Assembly (NCBI GenBank): GCA_025267735.1
Contig: CM046301.1
Span: 15,746,190 to 15,810,189, forward strand
Direction of reading: 5' to 3'
Length of the DNA stretch: 64,000 nt
From: Mactra quadrangularis
Taxonomy: Eukaryota; Mollusca; Bivalvia; Venerida; Mactridae
Position numbers and translations under genes: made by a program. Below, piece by piece: positions 14,733-34,181 of this stretch. Position 1 is the first letter of the stretch. Each line of letters opens with the position of its first letter. The notes beneath the pieces are model-generated. The model had not been told where the DNA came from and did no database searches. It worked only from the letters and a program-made list of their open reading frames with translations.

Positions 14733-17700
14733 TCATCATCTCTCGATTAAATCAAAAACACTGATTACTCCCCCTGATGTATACATTTGATTCATGAAAC
14801 GTGCAAGTGGTGACCTTTTCATCGAAAAAAATGGACCCCATAAAGTGTCCTTTAGCGAAATAATCTTTATTCACACCAAACCACAATGGAATTGTTTAAA
14901 AATTAGTATGGCACAGGTGATAACCCTATCAAAATTAATAATTCTGCTTGGTTCTTACTGGGACTGTATCATCGCATGGATTCCTGTCTTAGGCAAGGCA
15001 CCAAGATCTTCAATTTTCCCGAACCCACCCCAAACGCGGCTTCCTACTAACGTCCCCTCTGGTACCGGCCTTGCCGACGTTCCTACTAGTTAGCTTGAAG
15101 AGTGACGTGTTATTGATTTAACACTGGATTTAGCCAGGGAATGAGAGTCTCTGATTTAGCAAAAAACTCGAAATTACATCATAGTGTTTTTACGGGCAGG
15201 CTTTGAGTTTTTCGTAAGAGTCTAATGATAATTTACCAAGTTTTAGCTTCATTCTTTTCCTTTTAAAGAGTGTTTAAAAGTCCTCAGTTTTGAACCTTTG
15301 ACATGCAAATATTCAATTTTTTTCCACATCTTCGGGAGAGAATACTCCTCCGCCGAACCCACCCTAACCGTGCCCCCGCCCCCACTAACGACCCCGGTCT
15401 GGACCCGGTCCTGAAAAAAACATAATTTATCTGTGTTTTACATAATTCTGAATTGTCGGCGACATTTATTATTTTATTGTTATCTACGGCATGTTTGATA
15501 ACATATAATTGGAAATTTTACAATACATGTATTTCTATAATGTCTGTATTTTTACTTACACTGTATGAGTAATTATAGATCTTGAAGGTTTGAAGATACG
15601 TGTATTGTGTGGTTAAAATGCTATGATCTTGAAGATAAGATTTGTTACTAGAACTAAAATCGCCGTACATGATACCTGAAGTGTCCGTATTTCGCCATGG
15701 TTATTGCAAAACGACTTAAAGTCCTAATACTTAATATGAGCAGAAAATGTCCCTATATTAAAACAATTCCGCTATTAAATTCATTGAATTTTTAGTAATA
15801 ATGAAACTTAACTGTATAAACAGAAAACAAAGTATGCCGTTGTATAATCTGCAGTTAACCTGTCAAGAACATTAATTATTATTTATCTTTACTGTACGGT
15901 GTAACAATTATTGTATCAGTCTCAATTCTTTCTATTGATTTTGTGAAAGGTGGGACAAATATTTTTTTTATCCACGTGGCCTTACTTATTAGACTTACCT
16001 TATCAACTTTAAAAAGGAAAGATCCATAGCTTTTCGGTATCACGGTTTCTCACCATGATACTGGTTAGAGCGGTTAAAGCTAGTATCATGACAAACTTTA
16101 GGCCCATACATACACTCTTGAAAGTAGATATTCGATTTAGGCCTACCTCTAAAAGTATAGGGGGAAATTCTTAGAACGGCCATACATCTTTTATTTTACA
16201 TAGCAAATAGCTAACTTGTAGATGCCAAGAAACACTACATGCACCTTAAGGAATCTAGCGCCTGTTTATATGGTCTTTGACGGAATATGTGCAAACATAC
16301 TGGTCGTAGAAAGAAATATAAACAATATATAAAAAATCAATTTTAGAACATGTTTATTACGGGCATTCAATTATACATATAGTGAAAACGAAGACCATTT
16401 ATTAATTATAATGAGCGCTTCTAAACACATGTACATCGAGTTTTCATAAATTATTGTATATGTATACATGTATAAAGTATACAATAACATAATTAAATTC
16501 TGTCTTCGAGCCCAAATGGATATGGTAATACTTGAAAATGAAAACCATGCTCTAATTAAGTATGATTACCAATTTTATATCTTCCAAGGACCCTGCAGTA
16601 TTTAAGGTCATCGTGTCTTCATAACTAAACAGAGCTTTAAGTAGAGTCTGATCTCGTGTGCTATAATTAGGGCTGCACTCTAAAACCGATAAATCGTGAA
16701 ACTGTATCGCATGCGTCGTATTGTATCGGTTTTGAAATACATGTAGTTTGAAATTATTTCGTTTAAACGTTATATCAATTAAACGCAATAGTATTACGTT
16801 ATGTACAACACATGTACATGTACATGTATTTCATAATGTCACTTCAAGTGCTCCGTTTTAGAACCCTAAGACGATATTAAAATCGCGATAAAAACGGCTG
16901 ATCGGAGGGACACTAAACTCATACAAATATGAGTCTAAAATCCTTTTAATGGCTCTTTAAAGTTTAAGTCTTTATACTTATAGTGTTTTTTTTTATTTAT
17001 TTCACATTGTATTATTAGTCGATATATTTGTTGAAATTTAACACAAATACATACATTTTGTACTTATATAATTTTACAATCGCTGCCGAAGTGTAAAATA
17101 GGCGTGGTACTGATTTTCGTCGGGATATGTGTAGATAATAATTAGATGCAAATATGAAGGGTCAGATCGGGATCAATTTTTACGCACAATACATACTTTT
17201 ACACATATAATACTACATAGTTTTTTGAAGTTTTATATGTACCACAGTACTTAATCTTAGAATATTACCATAAAAATAAGTAATTTTATTGACTGTAATT
17301 TTACTGAATTATATTACAGAATTCAGTGAGTCTATGTTATACTGAATTTTATCATAGAATTCTACTGGCATAATATAGTAGTTTTACTTAGAATACCCAT
17401 GATGGTGCTTTGATTTTTAAGTGACTGACGAATGGGACTGCATCATTAAACTGTTATGATATTATCACCAAACCATTTTGTAAGTGACGTATCGAATCGT
17501 AACATAAAAAGATAAGTACACCAAATTAACTTTCTGTTTTGGATACATTGGAAACATTCACAACTTGTAGACTAATGAGGTTTATCATGTCTTAAAAAGA
17601 GCAGGAAAAACTGTATAAATACACAATGTATAAATAGAATGAGTTACTACTTGAGTTTTTGAAAGTCATTCTTATGAAATAAATAATGTTCTCACAGGAG

Positions 17701-18090
17701 TAGGCTAATGAATTTAAACAGTCTCATTAATCTCTGATTAATATCATTAATCTGGTGGTATATGAGTCATTTGAATTTTACATGTATCGTGATACATATC
17801 GTATCGCAACTTCTGTATCGAGACTTGCAGCGTCTTATCGCACCTTGACTGGAGATATGCAGCCCTAGTTATAACTTATAACCATGAGGGACCAGTACTC
17901 TATAGTGCTTATAAAATCACCATGACATTGTAATTAGTTTACAGATGTGAAGAAATCGTGTTATATCAATGTCAATGTGTTTAAAGGGGCACGTGATCAC
18001 CGGGTTTTAGTCTTTGTGTTTCATGGCTTCTGTTCTAAAATCAATCGAAATATCTCGATAACAGTCTTCATGGACTATCTAAAAATCAGT
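14733..18090. other. Intergenic, no gene recognised
   Basis: Between divergent FCF1 and the next element. It holds two C-rich, mutually similar blocks (14996-15082 and 15338-15412, sharing CGAACCCACCC and ACTAACG words), a short dyad CATGATACT/AGTATCATG near 16053-16090, and ACATGT-type simple sequence at about 16810. A 99-codon reading frame at 14794-15093 has no recognisable similarity. Confidence 0.5.
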
Positions 18091-18240
18091 GGCCAGTTTC
18101 TTAAGGCAATCGCTACCAAGCGTCTTTACCTCTGGTACCCTGATACACGGTGATCTTGAACGTAATTTAACGTATATAATGTCAAGTCGAGGGTACCAGG
18201 GGGCCAAGCGCTCGGTAGCCACATGCTTGAGAAACTGGCC
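18091..18240. mobile_element. 150-bp MITE-like fold-back (GGCCAGTTTC family), copy A
   Basis: Ends GGCCAGTTTCTTAAG and CTTGAGAAACTGGCC are inverted. Inner parts (ATCGCTACCAAGCG / GCGCTCGGTAGCC, and CTGGTACCCT / AGGGTACCAG) also pair, so most of the element folds back. Copy B is at 36974-37121. No coding capacity. Confidence 0.75.
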
Positions 18241-19376
18241 ACAGGTTTTCCAATGAAAACATATTTTCAGGTTGAATCATCTAATAGTTACGATTGTTGA
18301 CCATGACTTGCATTCAGAATACCAAAAGAATCTTCTACTCAGATATCAGTTCCTGAAATGCAAAGAACGACAACTCTGCTGGGAGATATATAAATGTATA
18401 CCTTGCACAATGTATAACGAAGTATGATAACACTGAAACAGATTCGATTATTGCACAACTTATATTAAATATATTCACATCATATTCAAAAAGTACATAG
18501 ACAAATATGAGAATATTATGAATACCACAGTAGGGATCAGCAGTTTCGTAACAAGAGGACAATTGTGTAATATGACAAGGGAAACAACTGTGTAATACTT
18601 TATTGTCTATTTTATGCTGAGTAGTCTCCCTCTTTGGACAACCAATAATACTATGTCGCAAACCAAATACAACCCTCTGGCACCAAAGATATTTATTTCG
18701 TGTATAACAATATATATTTAAATATGCTTTGAACAACAATAAAGAAAAGGCCAAATAACACAAAACGGCACCGTAAAGACTATCGTGTATAAGTCAAATT
18801 AAATAAATTGTTTTCTTACACACATGATTCTACATGGTATGGACATTTTCTTACTCTTAATAGTTTTTGTCGGAACTCCCTCCCGCGGTGAACGAGAAGA
18901 AAACACAATGATGCGACAAAATTAAGGCAAAATGCGACATGAAAAGATGTCGTACGTTTGTAATATGTGTGTCGTATAAATATTTTTTCGCATTGCGTTT
19001 CGTCAGGCAAAAGCACTGCAAATGATAGAAATAGGGTATAAATTTTGTTTTGCATGGCGCCACTCGGGACAAAGACGTATACGACAAAAAGATTTTGTCT
19101 TACTTTCGTGTTTAATGTGGCCTCTTGCGAGTCGAAAATGTGACATGGCGTAATTAAGCCACCATAGCATGGGGACATGTTTGTAATGCTGTTGATAGTT
19201 TCTTATCATTTATCCATTAATCTGTACATGTTATTCTAATCTATGGACTCTGGAACTAGTGGTACAAGCATACAGAACATGGTGCAAACATACAATATAA
19301 AAATATACAACACGATTGTGCGAATTAATACATCTTCGAATGAACTGCTTTATGTGCACATAGTTCTGGTGACCAA
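18241..19376. other. Intergenic and downstream flank of the Cdc42-like gene
   Basis: Contains - strand open frames of 142 codons (18335-18763) and 120 codons (18816-19178), with no motif, no recognised homology and AT-rich composition. A third copy of GAACGACAACTCT is at 18365-18377. Nothing else supported. Confidence 0.4.
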
Positions 19377-19382
19377 TTTATT
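19377..19382 (-). terminator. Poly(A) signal of the Cdc42-like gene
   Basis: TTTATT on + (AATAAA on -), about 125 nt downstream of the stop codon at 19506-19508. Confidence 0.5.
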
Positions 19383-19505
19383 GTAGTGACGTACTATTTA
19401 ATGTATTTCCCGCCATAAAACTCGTATATAGTATATATGTTGATCTCATCATTAATTCATTTAACACATTAATTCACAAATTTTCATTACTTATATGTCT
19501 CACTC

Positions 19506-26032
<6,527 letters not shown>

Positions 26033-26587
26033 GAAGAAAAACAAACAAATTAGAGGTGTTGACAAGTATGAAACATGATCTGTAAATCAACACCATTTGC
26101 AGGATTTTGCTAAGCTAATGGTATATGCACTTGTTGAGTAAATAGGTAGTATTTGTTTATTTACTTTTCTGTGCCTTTCATTTATCTACATGTGACAGCT
26201 TAAGTTTATTTATTCCTGTATGAGACTATGAGTCTTTTTCAAATGAAATTTAACAAAACTTCAAATACATAATTATGTCTGTACTTTCACGACTGTTTTA
26301 CTATAAGGATCAGATGTCTACATACGTATGCTATATTGACAAATGCATCTGGGCGATAGAGAAAATTTGTCTATAATGCAAATGATTCTATGAGTCAACA
26401 GAATTATTTTAACAGTACGGTGGAACCTCGCCATTGATAGCACTCTGCCATGCAACGGTTCAGAAAAGTGTTTAGGTCGTGAGGCGATGAAAGTTGGGCG
26501 ATATTTAAGTACATTGTATAGCTCTGCTATATGTTATATGTTATCATGTAATCCGACTTGAAATAAATTTTTGTATCTTGTATCTTG
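26033..26587. other. 5' flank or intron of the Cdc42-like gene
   Basis: AT-rich sequence with no recognised gene. If the upstream exon at 28929-28954 is real, this is part of its first intron. Confidence 0.3.
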
Positions 26588-26685
26588 TATGCTGATATAA
26601 TGATGATACTAATAAAAATAACGACTTTATTTAATGGGGATAACATATTTGGCTAAAACCAATATTTTTAATATGGTTCACACAA
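26588..26685 (-). mobile_element. Retroposon 3' tail (matches 32480)
   Basis: Read on -, GAACCATATTAAAAAT, then TTTTAGCCAAATATGTTATC and CATTAAATAAAGT match the + strand copy at 32480-32567 in order. A shared end with an AT-rich simple tail is typical of non-LTR retroposons. No reverse transcriptase reading frame is present. Confidence 0.6.
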
Positions 26686-28928
26686 TAATATAGAACTTTC
26701 ACTTTCGCTAGATATAAGTATCTTTAATTATACAGTTAAATTTTGATTATCCGAATCCGCAGCGTCCGAAAAGTAATCAATTACTTCGGTTGACCCGGAT
26801 TTCGGATGGTTCTGAAGACGACACTATATTTCACTAATGTTAATTCGACTTCCGACAATTGAGAAATAACTGTTGTTTCATTTAACGTAGTCGTGTTTAG
26901 AGGTTTTCATTTTAGAATTCTATCTGAAGATATACATGTATGTTTATCCATTACCTATGTTATATTTTTGTATGACTAACTGGATTCAAGTTTTTATAAA
27001 TAACACAATGTAATGCCGAGATAGACTTAAACATTTGACACGGTAATACAATTTAATATTCATAGTTATATTTTTGTGAGCATCGTATTAATGGTTTCCA
27101 TTTGAGGGTTTAATGTTAATGGATCTTCTATTTGCTCATATAATCTGATCTTAAATTACATGTATATTATTATAGAGGATATTCGTCGACTTCGGAGTGA
27201 GATTTTTACTTCACCGAGTAAGCTCAGAAAACTTTTTTTTCATGAGTACACGAGTCGAAATAAAAAAGATCTTATTCTCCATGCAAAGTTCACCGTAAAG
27301 CATGAAAGAAATATTCATATTCATTTATCATCAACGTTTCTAGAAACTTGTGTGTGATATAGGCAACATCTGATTCAATCAAAATATTATTTATATTCAG
27401 TTCAGGCCTTTAGATATATATTAAGTGTTAAACCGTGTCAATAAAATACCTTAATATAACATCAGCTTTTAAACATTTTTGTTTTCAACAATTTTTTTAT
27501 AGCCAGCATCGCAATCAAAGAAATCTCTTTTAAACATTAGATTAGAGGGGAAATCTGATCATTTCGCACCTGGAATCACCTAGAAGCATATGCCTTCTTT
27601 AGCATTAAAGATGGCCTCGTGAAGCAATCAAAGAAAACTCATTTCCTGTTTTCATTACGATGCTGAGGCAACAAAACAAATAATAATCTTGTGTTGAATA
27701 CTCCTGAAGTTAAATTCGGTGCTGAAGTAATTAGTGCACCTCGTGCGCCACCTGCCGGCAAAAAGTGATTGGTAATTTAAACAGATAACTACGGATTAGC
27801 GGATGTGACATCATGTTGAATGCAGATAGCGTCAAAACGTGATTCTTTTCACGTAAATCGAACAAAAATGAGTGTAAAATCAAGGCATGTGTTTAAAAAT
27901 GAATTAAATATTTCTAAATTGTGGGAGAAACACAGTGTAGCGCACTATGGAATTCTTAAGTAAAATTCCTAAGTTGATTTCGTAATCCTTTGTACAGTTA
28001 TAATATATCCGTTTAAACACTTTCGATGAAAACGTATTTAGCAGTAATGGGAAATACTTATCGTTGAGCCTATACCTATTGTTGAGACCTTTAGTTTAGA
28101 GGTTGCTTCCAATCCGAAATGGCTGTTTATTAGAGTTTCATTCTAAGTTCTAAATCAATATATCTAAAAAATCACCATCATGCTAAGGTAAACAGACCTA
28201 TGTGTTCTTGCATTCATATAAACATTAGAAAACACCTAAGCGTATATATATTCTATCAACATGCAATAAATCTAGCGACGCAGCCACCATAATCATTTCT
28301 TTACTAAACCAGATGCACCATAAGAGTCGTAAAAATAAAAACATGGATGATTTTTGAACCAGTAATTTCAAAATATAAACAGCCGGAAAAAAGACTTGTA
28401 GAGTTTTTTGCATACACTAGAAGACATGCACTATTCCATCAAAAACTATAAAACATATTTTATTGCGGGTTATCGAGATTAGAAAAGGAGAAAATAGTTC
28501 CAGAGATGTTGTTGAGCCAAGATGCGATGCACCATTTGACATTGTTCTAGTAGAGAAGCTAAATTTTGTTTCATATTTAAGATACAGCTCAGGAAGTACG
28601 CAATATAAATTGCTTGAGAAATGCGAGTTCTTGTATACTTCTATGTACAACTTATAAATCAACTATAAAATGCTCTGTAAAGTTTATTTCATTTGGTTTT
28701 AATCAAATATTGGCATTGGATTATGGTGTCTTATACACACAAGCAAACTCCCCGCAGCAGTTATTTCCCTTTATTAAATCAATAACCACTGCCACCACAA
28801 GTAAATTCGTCCCTCAGAGAGCTGAATATTTTTTATCAACTCTTCTTTTATATTTCAATATTTTCTATAAATTCTATGAAGTACTTGAAGACAAAAAATA
28901 GTTTTGATTAATGAAATAACGAAATTAC
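26686..28928. other. No gene recognised
   Basis: AT-rich. A short pogo/Tigger-like dyad rich in TTATCCGAA and TTCGGAT words lies near 26745-26810. Reading frames at 27160 and 28417 have no recognisable similarity. Confidence 0.35.
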
Positions 28929-28954
28929 CGTTGTGTTTTCATTGCGGTCGCCAT
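28929..28954 (-). CDS. Possible upstream first exon of the Cdc42-like gene
   Basis: On -, ATGGCGACCGCAATGAAAAC followed by ACAACG runs into a GT donor (CG|GTAATT). Joined to the TTTCAG acceptor whose exon starts at 25507, the frame continues into the Cdc42-like ATG and would add MATAMKTQR. The context AAAATGGCGACC resembles a YY1-type start region. The frame match alone has a one-in-three chance and the donor is weak, so this is only a candidate. Confidence 0.25.
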
Positions 28955-31900
28955 TTTTTGTCACATGCTATCACTAGCGTCAGGTGATTTACGTGTTGGC
29001 AGTGGTTAAGTAGCAAAGCATGACGTAAGCAGTGAGGAGTTTGACACACAGGTAGTGCAATTGTACTTCTATTTATGCTAAGCATATTCCCTAACTGAAT
29101 TTATTTATTAATGACCAGTCACCACATTAAGAAATATTGTATCTAGAATCTAGATCCATGAAGTTGTTTCATAAAAAAGTGGAAAACAATTGTCTCCAAA
29201 AGAGCAAACTGATTCATCTTTACTATTGCCGACAGTGGTGAGCTAGTCAACATAAACCTCATGAGTAAATGATGTCACATGTTGCATTGTTTTAAGTTAC
29301 TTTAAATTGAAAATATGTATGTCATAAACATATTCTATTTAATACAGGGATTCTATATAACCCTGATTTAATCTAATATCATTCCAGTACAGAGCAAATC
29401 GTTCGAATTTAATAGCTTTTCTGGCGCCTAAGAGTTCTGGTCAACATTCAGGCAACTTAAAGGATATAAGAATTCAGGAATAAATCCGGATATCGCAGGT
29501 TTCGGATATCTGAAGTCATACTATATATCCCTGAGAGTTTTGTGTCTTCTAGATGGTTGTATAATTGAATATGTTACATTTTACCACACTGTAACAATAA
29601 CACTGATCAATGTCTATTGACCTGAAGCCATGAATAGGGATATAAGTCAAGTCTGAGATGTCGAGATTTTTGTCTGTTTGCAAACAACAGCCTATCAAGT
29701 TATCGACACATTTGTTGGCCTACAAACAAATCAACCCAATTTATTTGCAATAAGTCTCTGAACTGGTGAACTTCTCCATCTAAATCCGTGGCAACCCGAG
29801 AATCTCCATTTTGCACTAATGCAATTGTATATTGCCTGAATCACTGCTCTTTCCAATAAAATGTGGAAATTAAACCAAAGAAGATCGAATAATTGTATTT
29901 GCTAGGGCAATCTTACGGTTTCAGATTAACAATTATAGCTCAATATGAGACCATAGGCGGAACTCTTGTTTGATGTGGAAAAAAGAGGAAGGCGCTTTCA
30001 GAACGAGTCAAGATTTGTAAGTGATCTTTCGACAAAATAGTTAATGTTTCATTTGCGACAATAGAAGATGTCGGCTCTTAGTAAAAGAGTGACTTAGCCA
30101 ATAGCGTTAAAATAAATTTGTGCAGTAAAGCTAGAAAGTTGGGGCAACTGCCAATCGAAAATTGGCCATAAAACGTGATACACCATATCGAATAATTCTT
30201 TAAATTTTCTAATTAACTAAAACCATAAGAGCATACACTTGAAGGGTAAGCTTAGTGTCTTTGACGAAGCTTTCTTAAGGAGAGAAGAAAAATGTACCTA
30301 AATACATGCCTCTGATCATTTACTCAAGATTTTCTAGAATAAGTCAAACAAGTAAGTCAGTGTGTAGAGCATAACCGACTCGTACAGAGAGTAATATCAT
30401 GAGCTCAGTTTTTATACTCCCAAGTTTGACGAATGGTATGTGACAGCAAGTGTTTATGTTTGTGATGTTTTGTCATTTATTGTGTTTCTACGTTTATATA
30501 AGAGCGCGATAACCAGCATGAGCATGACATTTCATGAGAGAAAAAACTGATTTTATAGCACGTTTGAGTAATGGCATCTCAGGAGTGTGTTTTGTCATAC
30601 TACTCTCAGAGTTTTCATGTATATATTCTATATCGATCATATTATGATTAATCAGCAGAAAACAGTTAATGTACACTATGTAAGCTTATTGATGGTGAAG
30701 ATCATTTTTATGTCAATCATTCAGTATGTGAGTTACTGGGCAATACTGTAAATATGTCAATTAGTCATGTATAATGATCACAACAAGCAAGTCAGAACAG
30801 ATGTTGTTTTGTAAATATGCAGATAGTTAGTCCTCTGGGCGGTCAAAATATGTAGTAAATAATAATAGTAAAGTGTATGAGTATATTTATTTAAGATACG
30901 AGCATCTTCAAGAAACTGCATGTATCATATAGGGTGCTTAGTGATGATGTTTGCTCTATGTCTTCCTCAAGGCTGGTGCTGAGTCATTATGATTTGTAGC
31001 CTGCACTATCGAAAATGAAAAAGTTGTCGCCACTTTTGAAGAAGTCTTTTCCATCCTTCAATGACAGCAGTAATCAAGCACATTGCAAGTACAATATTTA
31101 CAATCTTGCCATTCAAATAAAATGCTTTGTAATTTTTTGACTGTAGATTCATGACTTATACATGTACATGTACATCAGAAACCGTTGCATGCCCATTCAC
31201 CATGGCAACTTTAATAAGCTGTAGGTAATTACACGTCTAATGAATAGAAATAGTTCGCAAAGACCTTTTGAGTTCAGATATGCCGACTTTTGGATATGGT
31301 TCTGTTACTGCCACACTTCTTGAGCACATAGGCAGTGAAAAATGTTATTCTAGAGAGACTTTTAGGATGCAGACAGAATATTTTAACATAATAATAATAA
31401 TATGTTGTTATACTCTGTGACAGAGATAATCTCAAACAATGGATTGAATACTTAATCAGGTGCCATGATAATTAGATTCTATAAAAAGTCTACTATATTA
31501 CAAGAAAAGATCAAATTCAATAGACATGTTTAGAACAATCTAATCTGGAAAGGGAACCTCGTATATTTGTCTGCAAAGGAACAGACTATTACCACCAAGT
31601 TCGGCATATGTAATGGCGGGCTTTAGGGTTACAGGAAGGAATGCCGTTGAAAACCTAACTATTGCAAGTTTGAATAATGATTTTGAAGCCAGGACAACTC
31701 TGTACTTATCATGGGTTTAAGAGCATGGAATGTTTAAAAAGTCATGAGTTTGAGTACCTTCAATTCTTTAAAAAAATACAAGCACCAGCAATCATGTAAA
31801 TGTATCTATATGTCCTAGCATCAAGAGTTTGTAAAACATCATGGGTTGGGCACTTTGAGCATGGTCTAAAACTGTTGGCATTCGGTATTTGCTGACTCAA

Positions 31901-32479
31901 ATGCTATAACTCGAAATAAAACTTATGTCACTGATTATTGTGATTATGACCTTTCACTTGTCTGACATTTTAATGACATAGTCAGCAGAACCTCGATGTA
32001 TATTACAGAATTTTCTGACAGAGATTATATTTGTCAGTCTGTGATATCGAATAAGATCACGTGATCTCCAGTAACTCTAGATTTTATGGAAATATTAGAC
32101 AATGTATATGCACATATCAAATAGTCGTATACTATTAACCAGTAATTTGTGTGTTTAGTTCTCCAGGAATGTCAATATGTTTCATTGATATTTCAGAGAC
32201 GGTTTGCATAACAGATTTGTGGAATAGTTTAAACAGAAAGACATAATGTGTACAATGAAAGACCCATGATAGATTTTAATTAGATCCAATACAAAGTCTT
32301 TTCTATCGAATATAATCAAATCAAATCTACTTATTAAGGGTATATGGTACTTAGCTTTCTATCTCTTACAGGTTCTACTTTACTGTTTATACGAGTATTT
32401 CTGTATTATTTACTAAAATTTGTTTGTTTCATGTTTTCGTGTAATTGTTTATGTTTTTATACTGTATGTACATTGTATA
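28955..32479. other. Intergenic, no gene recognised
   Basis: Part of the roughly 19 kb between the two Rho-family genes. AT-rich; short reading frames only (for example 30494-30676). A single CCATGGCAAC core is at 31200. Nothing else supported. Confidence 0.4.
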
Positions 32480-32567
32480 TTTTCTGTGTGGACCATATTG
32501 AAAATTTGTTTTAGCTAAATATGTTATCCACATTAAATAAAGTATTTATTATTATTATTATTATTAC
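32480..32567 (+). mobile_element. Retroposon 3' tail with (ATT)n
   Basis: GGACCATATTGAAAATTTG, TTTTAGCTAAATATGTTATC and CATTAAATAAAG are followed by about seven ATT units (32545-32567). Shares its order of words with the - strand copy at 26588-26685. It looks like the 3' end of a 5'-truncated non-LTR element or SINE. Confidence 0.6.
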
Positions 32568-33739
32568 AATGAAAGTCTTGAAATCGATAGACAAAGCAGC
32601 GTTGTTTCAAACCCATTTCTGAAGCAAGGACCTGAGACAGCCAGAAAACAGACACAAGTATGTACACTATATGATATATACTTATCTAGTACTATTTTCA
32701 AACTCAAGTAAACATAAATTCAACAAACACGAGTTACAGCAACAGCAGCACTTAAAAGTGCCTTGTTTGCGTACATGATAACTGTCAGTCATCTCGGGAT
32801 ACACACAAAACATCACCTGTCATTGTTTCTGTTTAACTTTAATGATGCAAAACTAGAACCAAGAAAAAAACACGACATGGCACCATTGTTAATCATTATT
32901 TGACGTATCTGCAAGAATGTTTAGCCAGTGAATTCTGTGGCAAATATCACTCAAAGGACATGGGCAAAAAGAAATTATAACTGTCTGCTCTCAATTTTTT
33001 ACTGAATATTAGAATATATAGCCTCTGATTAAAGATCTTGTCAAAGGACATAGCGTTTCAAAATCCCCATCGTTGTAATGGAATCTATTAGAAAACTAGA
33101 ATCGGAAGCCTTCAAAAACATGTGTTCTTTTTAATGTGTAGATGCATAGGTAACAAATGTGTGTAAATTTACAGAAGGATACATTGAAAAAAGTTTAAAA
33201 AGACTGTTGTGAAGACATGTGATGTATTTCTATGAAGTTGCCTAGTGCAACGTTAAATGATATAATGTGGAAAGGCGCACGCTAAAAAAGATCTGACGCT
33301 TTAGTTTCGAACTAAAACAAAACCGCCATGGGGTTCAAGTTTTGTACAATTCACATACAATTTTGTATTTGCAGAATATTACAAACATAGGAAGCATATT
33401 CAGAGGGGAAAAGTAATTAAGTATCAGCATGCAGATAAATGCAAGTATTGACATTTATATAGGAGTAGGAAAAACTTGAATTCAAGATAAGATAAAACCA
33501 TAATCAGCAAGTAACAGTTTCAAAACATGAGGTAAAAGTAATTTAATACTTGAGTTATCTGTTTTATTTCAGATAAATTTAAGATATACCAATGATGTAT
33601 AGGTATAAATGAATCATATATAACAATCAGACAGTGATGTATAACAAAAGAATTGAGAACTTTTTTATTTCCCATATCTCCTTTAAACATATGGTAGCAG
33701 TCAGAGCCTAGAAGGCTTATTAGCTTGACATGGATTTTT

Positions 33740-34020
33740 GTCTATTTGGGTTGGTTTTAACGCCGTAGCAACACATTGTATAGGTCATATCATAGTGGTC
33801 AATTGACCTACTTCCCATTCCTAGAAAGACTTAATCTTTGGATATTTCTGTCAGTGACTGATAACAGTCCTTCATAAGATAGAATCAGTGGTAGGAGGGG
33901 GAATGACCGCAGGAATTATTTCACGACTCAACTCCACGAAAGGCTGCCCCGACATGAACCAACGACCCCTAGATCAGTAGACTTGTGCGCTACGGAATGA
34001 GATTCCCTGGCGGGCCTCAA
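33740..34020 (-). mobile_element. SINE (family 2), longest copy
   Basis: The tail region TTTAACGCCGTAGCAACACA then TTGTATAGGTCATATC matches 10335. Read on -, the head carries TAGCGCACAAGTCTACTG and a box B-like TTGGTTCATGTCGG, so a tRNA origin is likely. Confidence 0.6.
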
Positions 34021-34181
34021 CATAAGGTAGCAGTCAGAGTTGATGCTATAGTTGGCCTATTGGCTAGTCATGGACTATCGGCATAAATAGTTAATAAAAG
34101 GATTATTATGAACTGAACTTATTTAAGCATATTTATTTCTCATAGCCATATTAATTGAACTTGGTAAGTAATGTGTAACAC

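Noticed and set aside
14794..15093. 99-codon + frame divergent from FCF1
   Set aside because: Its end runs into a C-rich repeated block and no homology is visible.
18335..18763. 142-codon open frame on -
   Set aside because: No recognisable domain or similarity, AT-rich, overlapped by nothing that looks spliced; chance frame.
18816..19178. 120-codon open frame on - with overlapping frames
   Set aside because: Several frames are open at once and none has a protein-like motif; chance.
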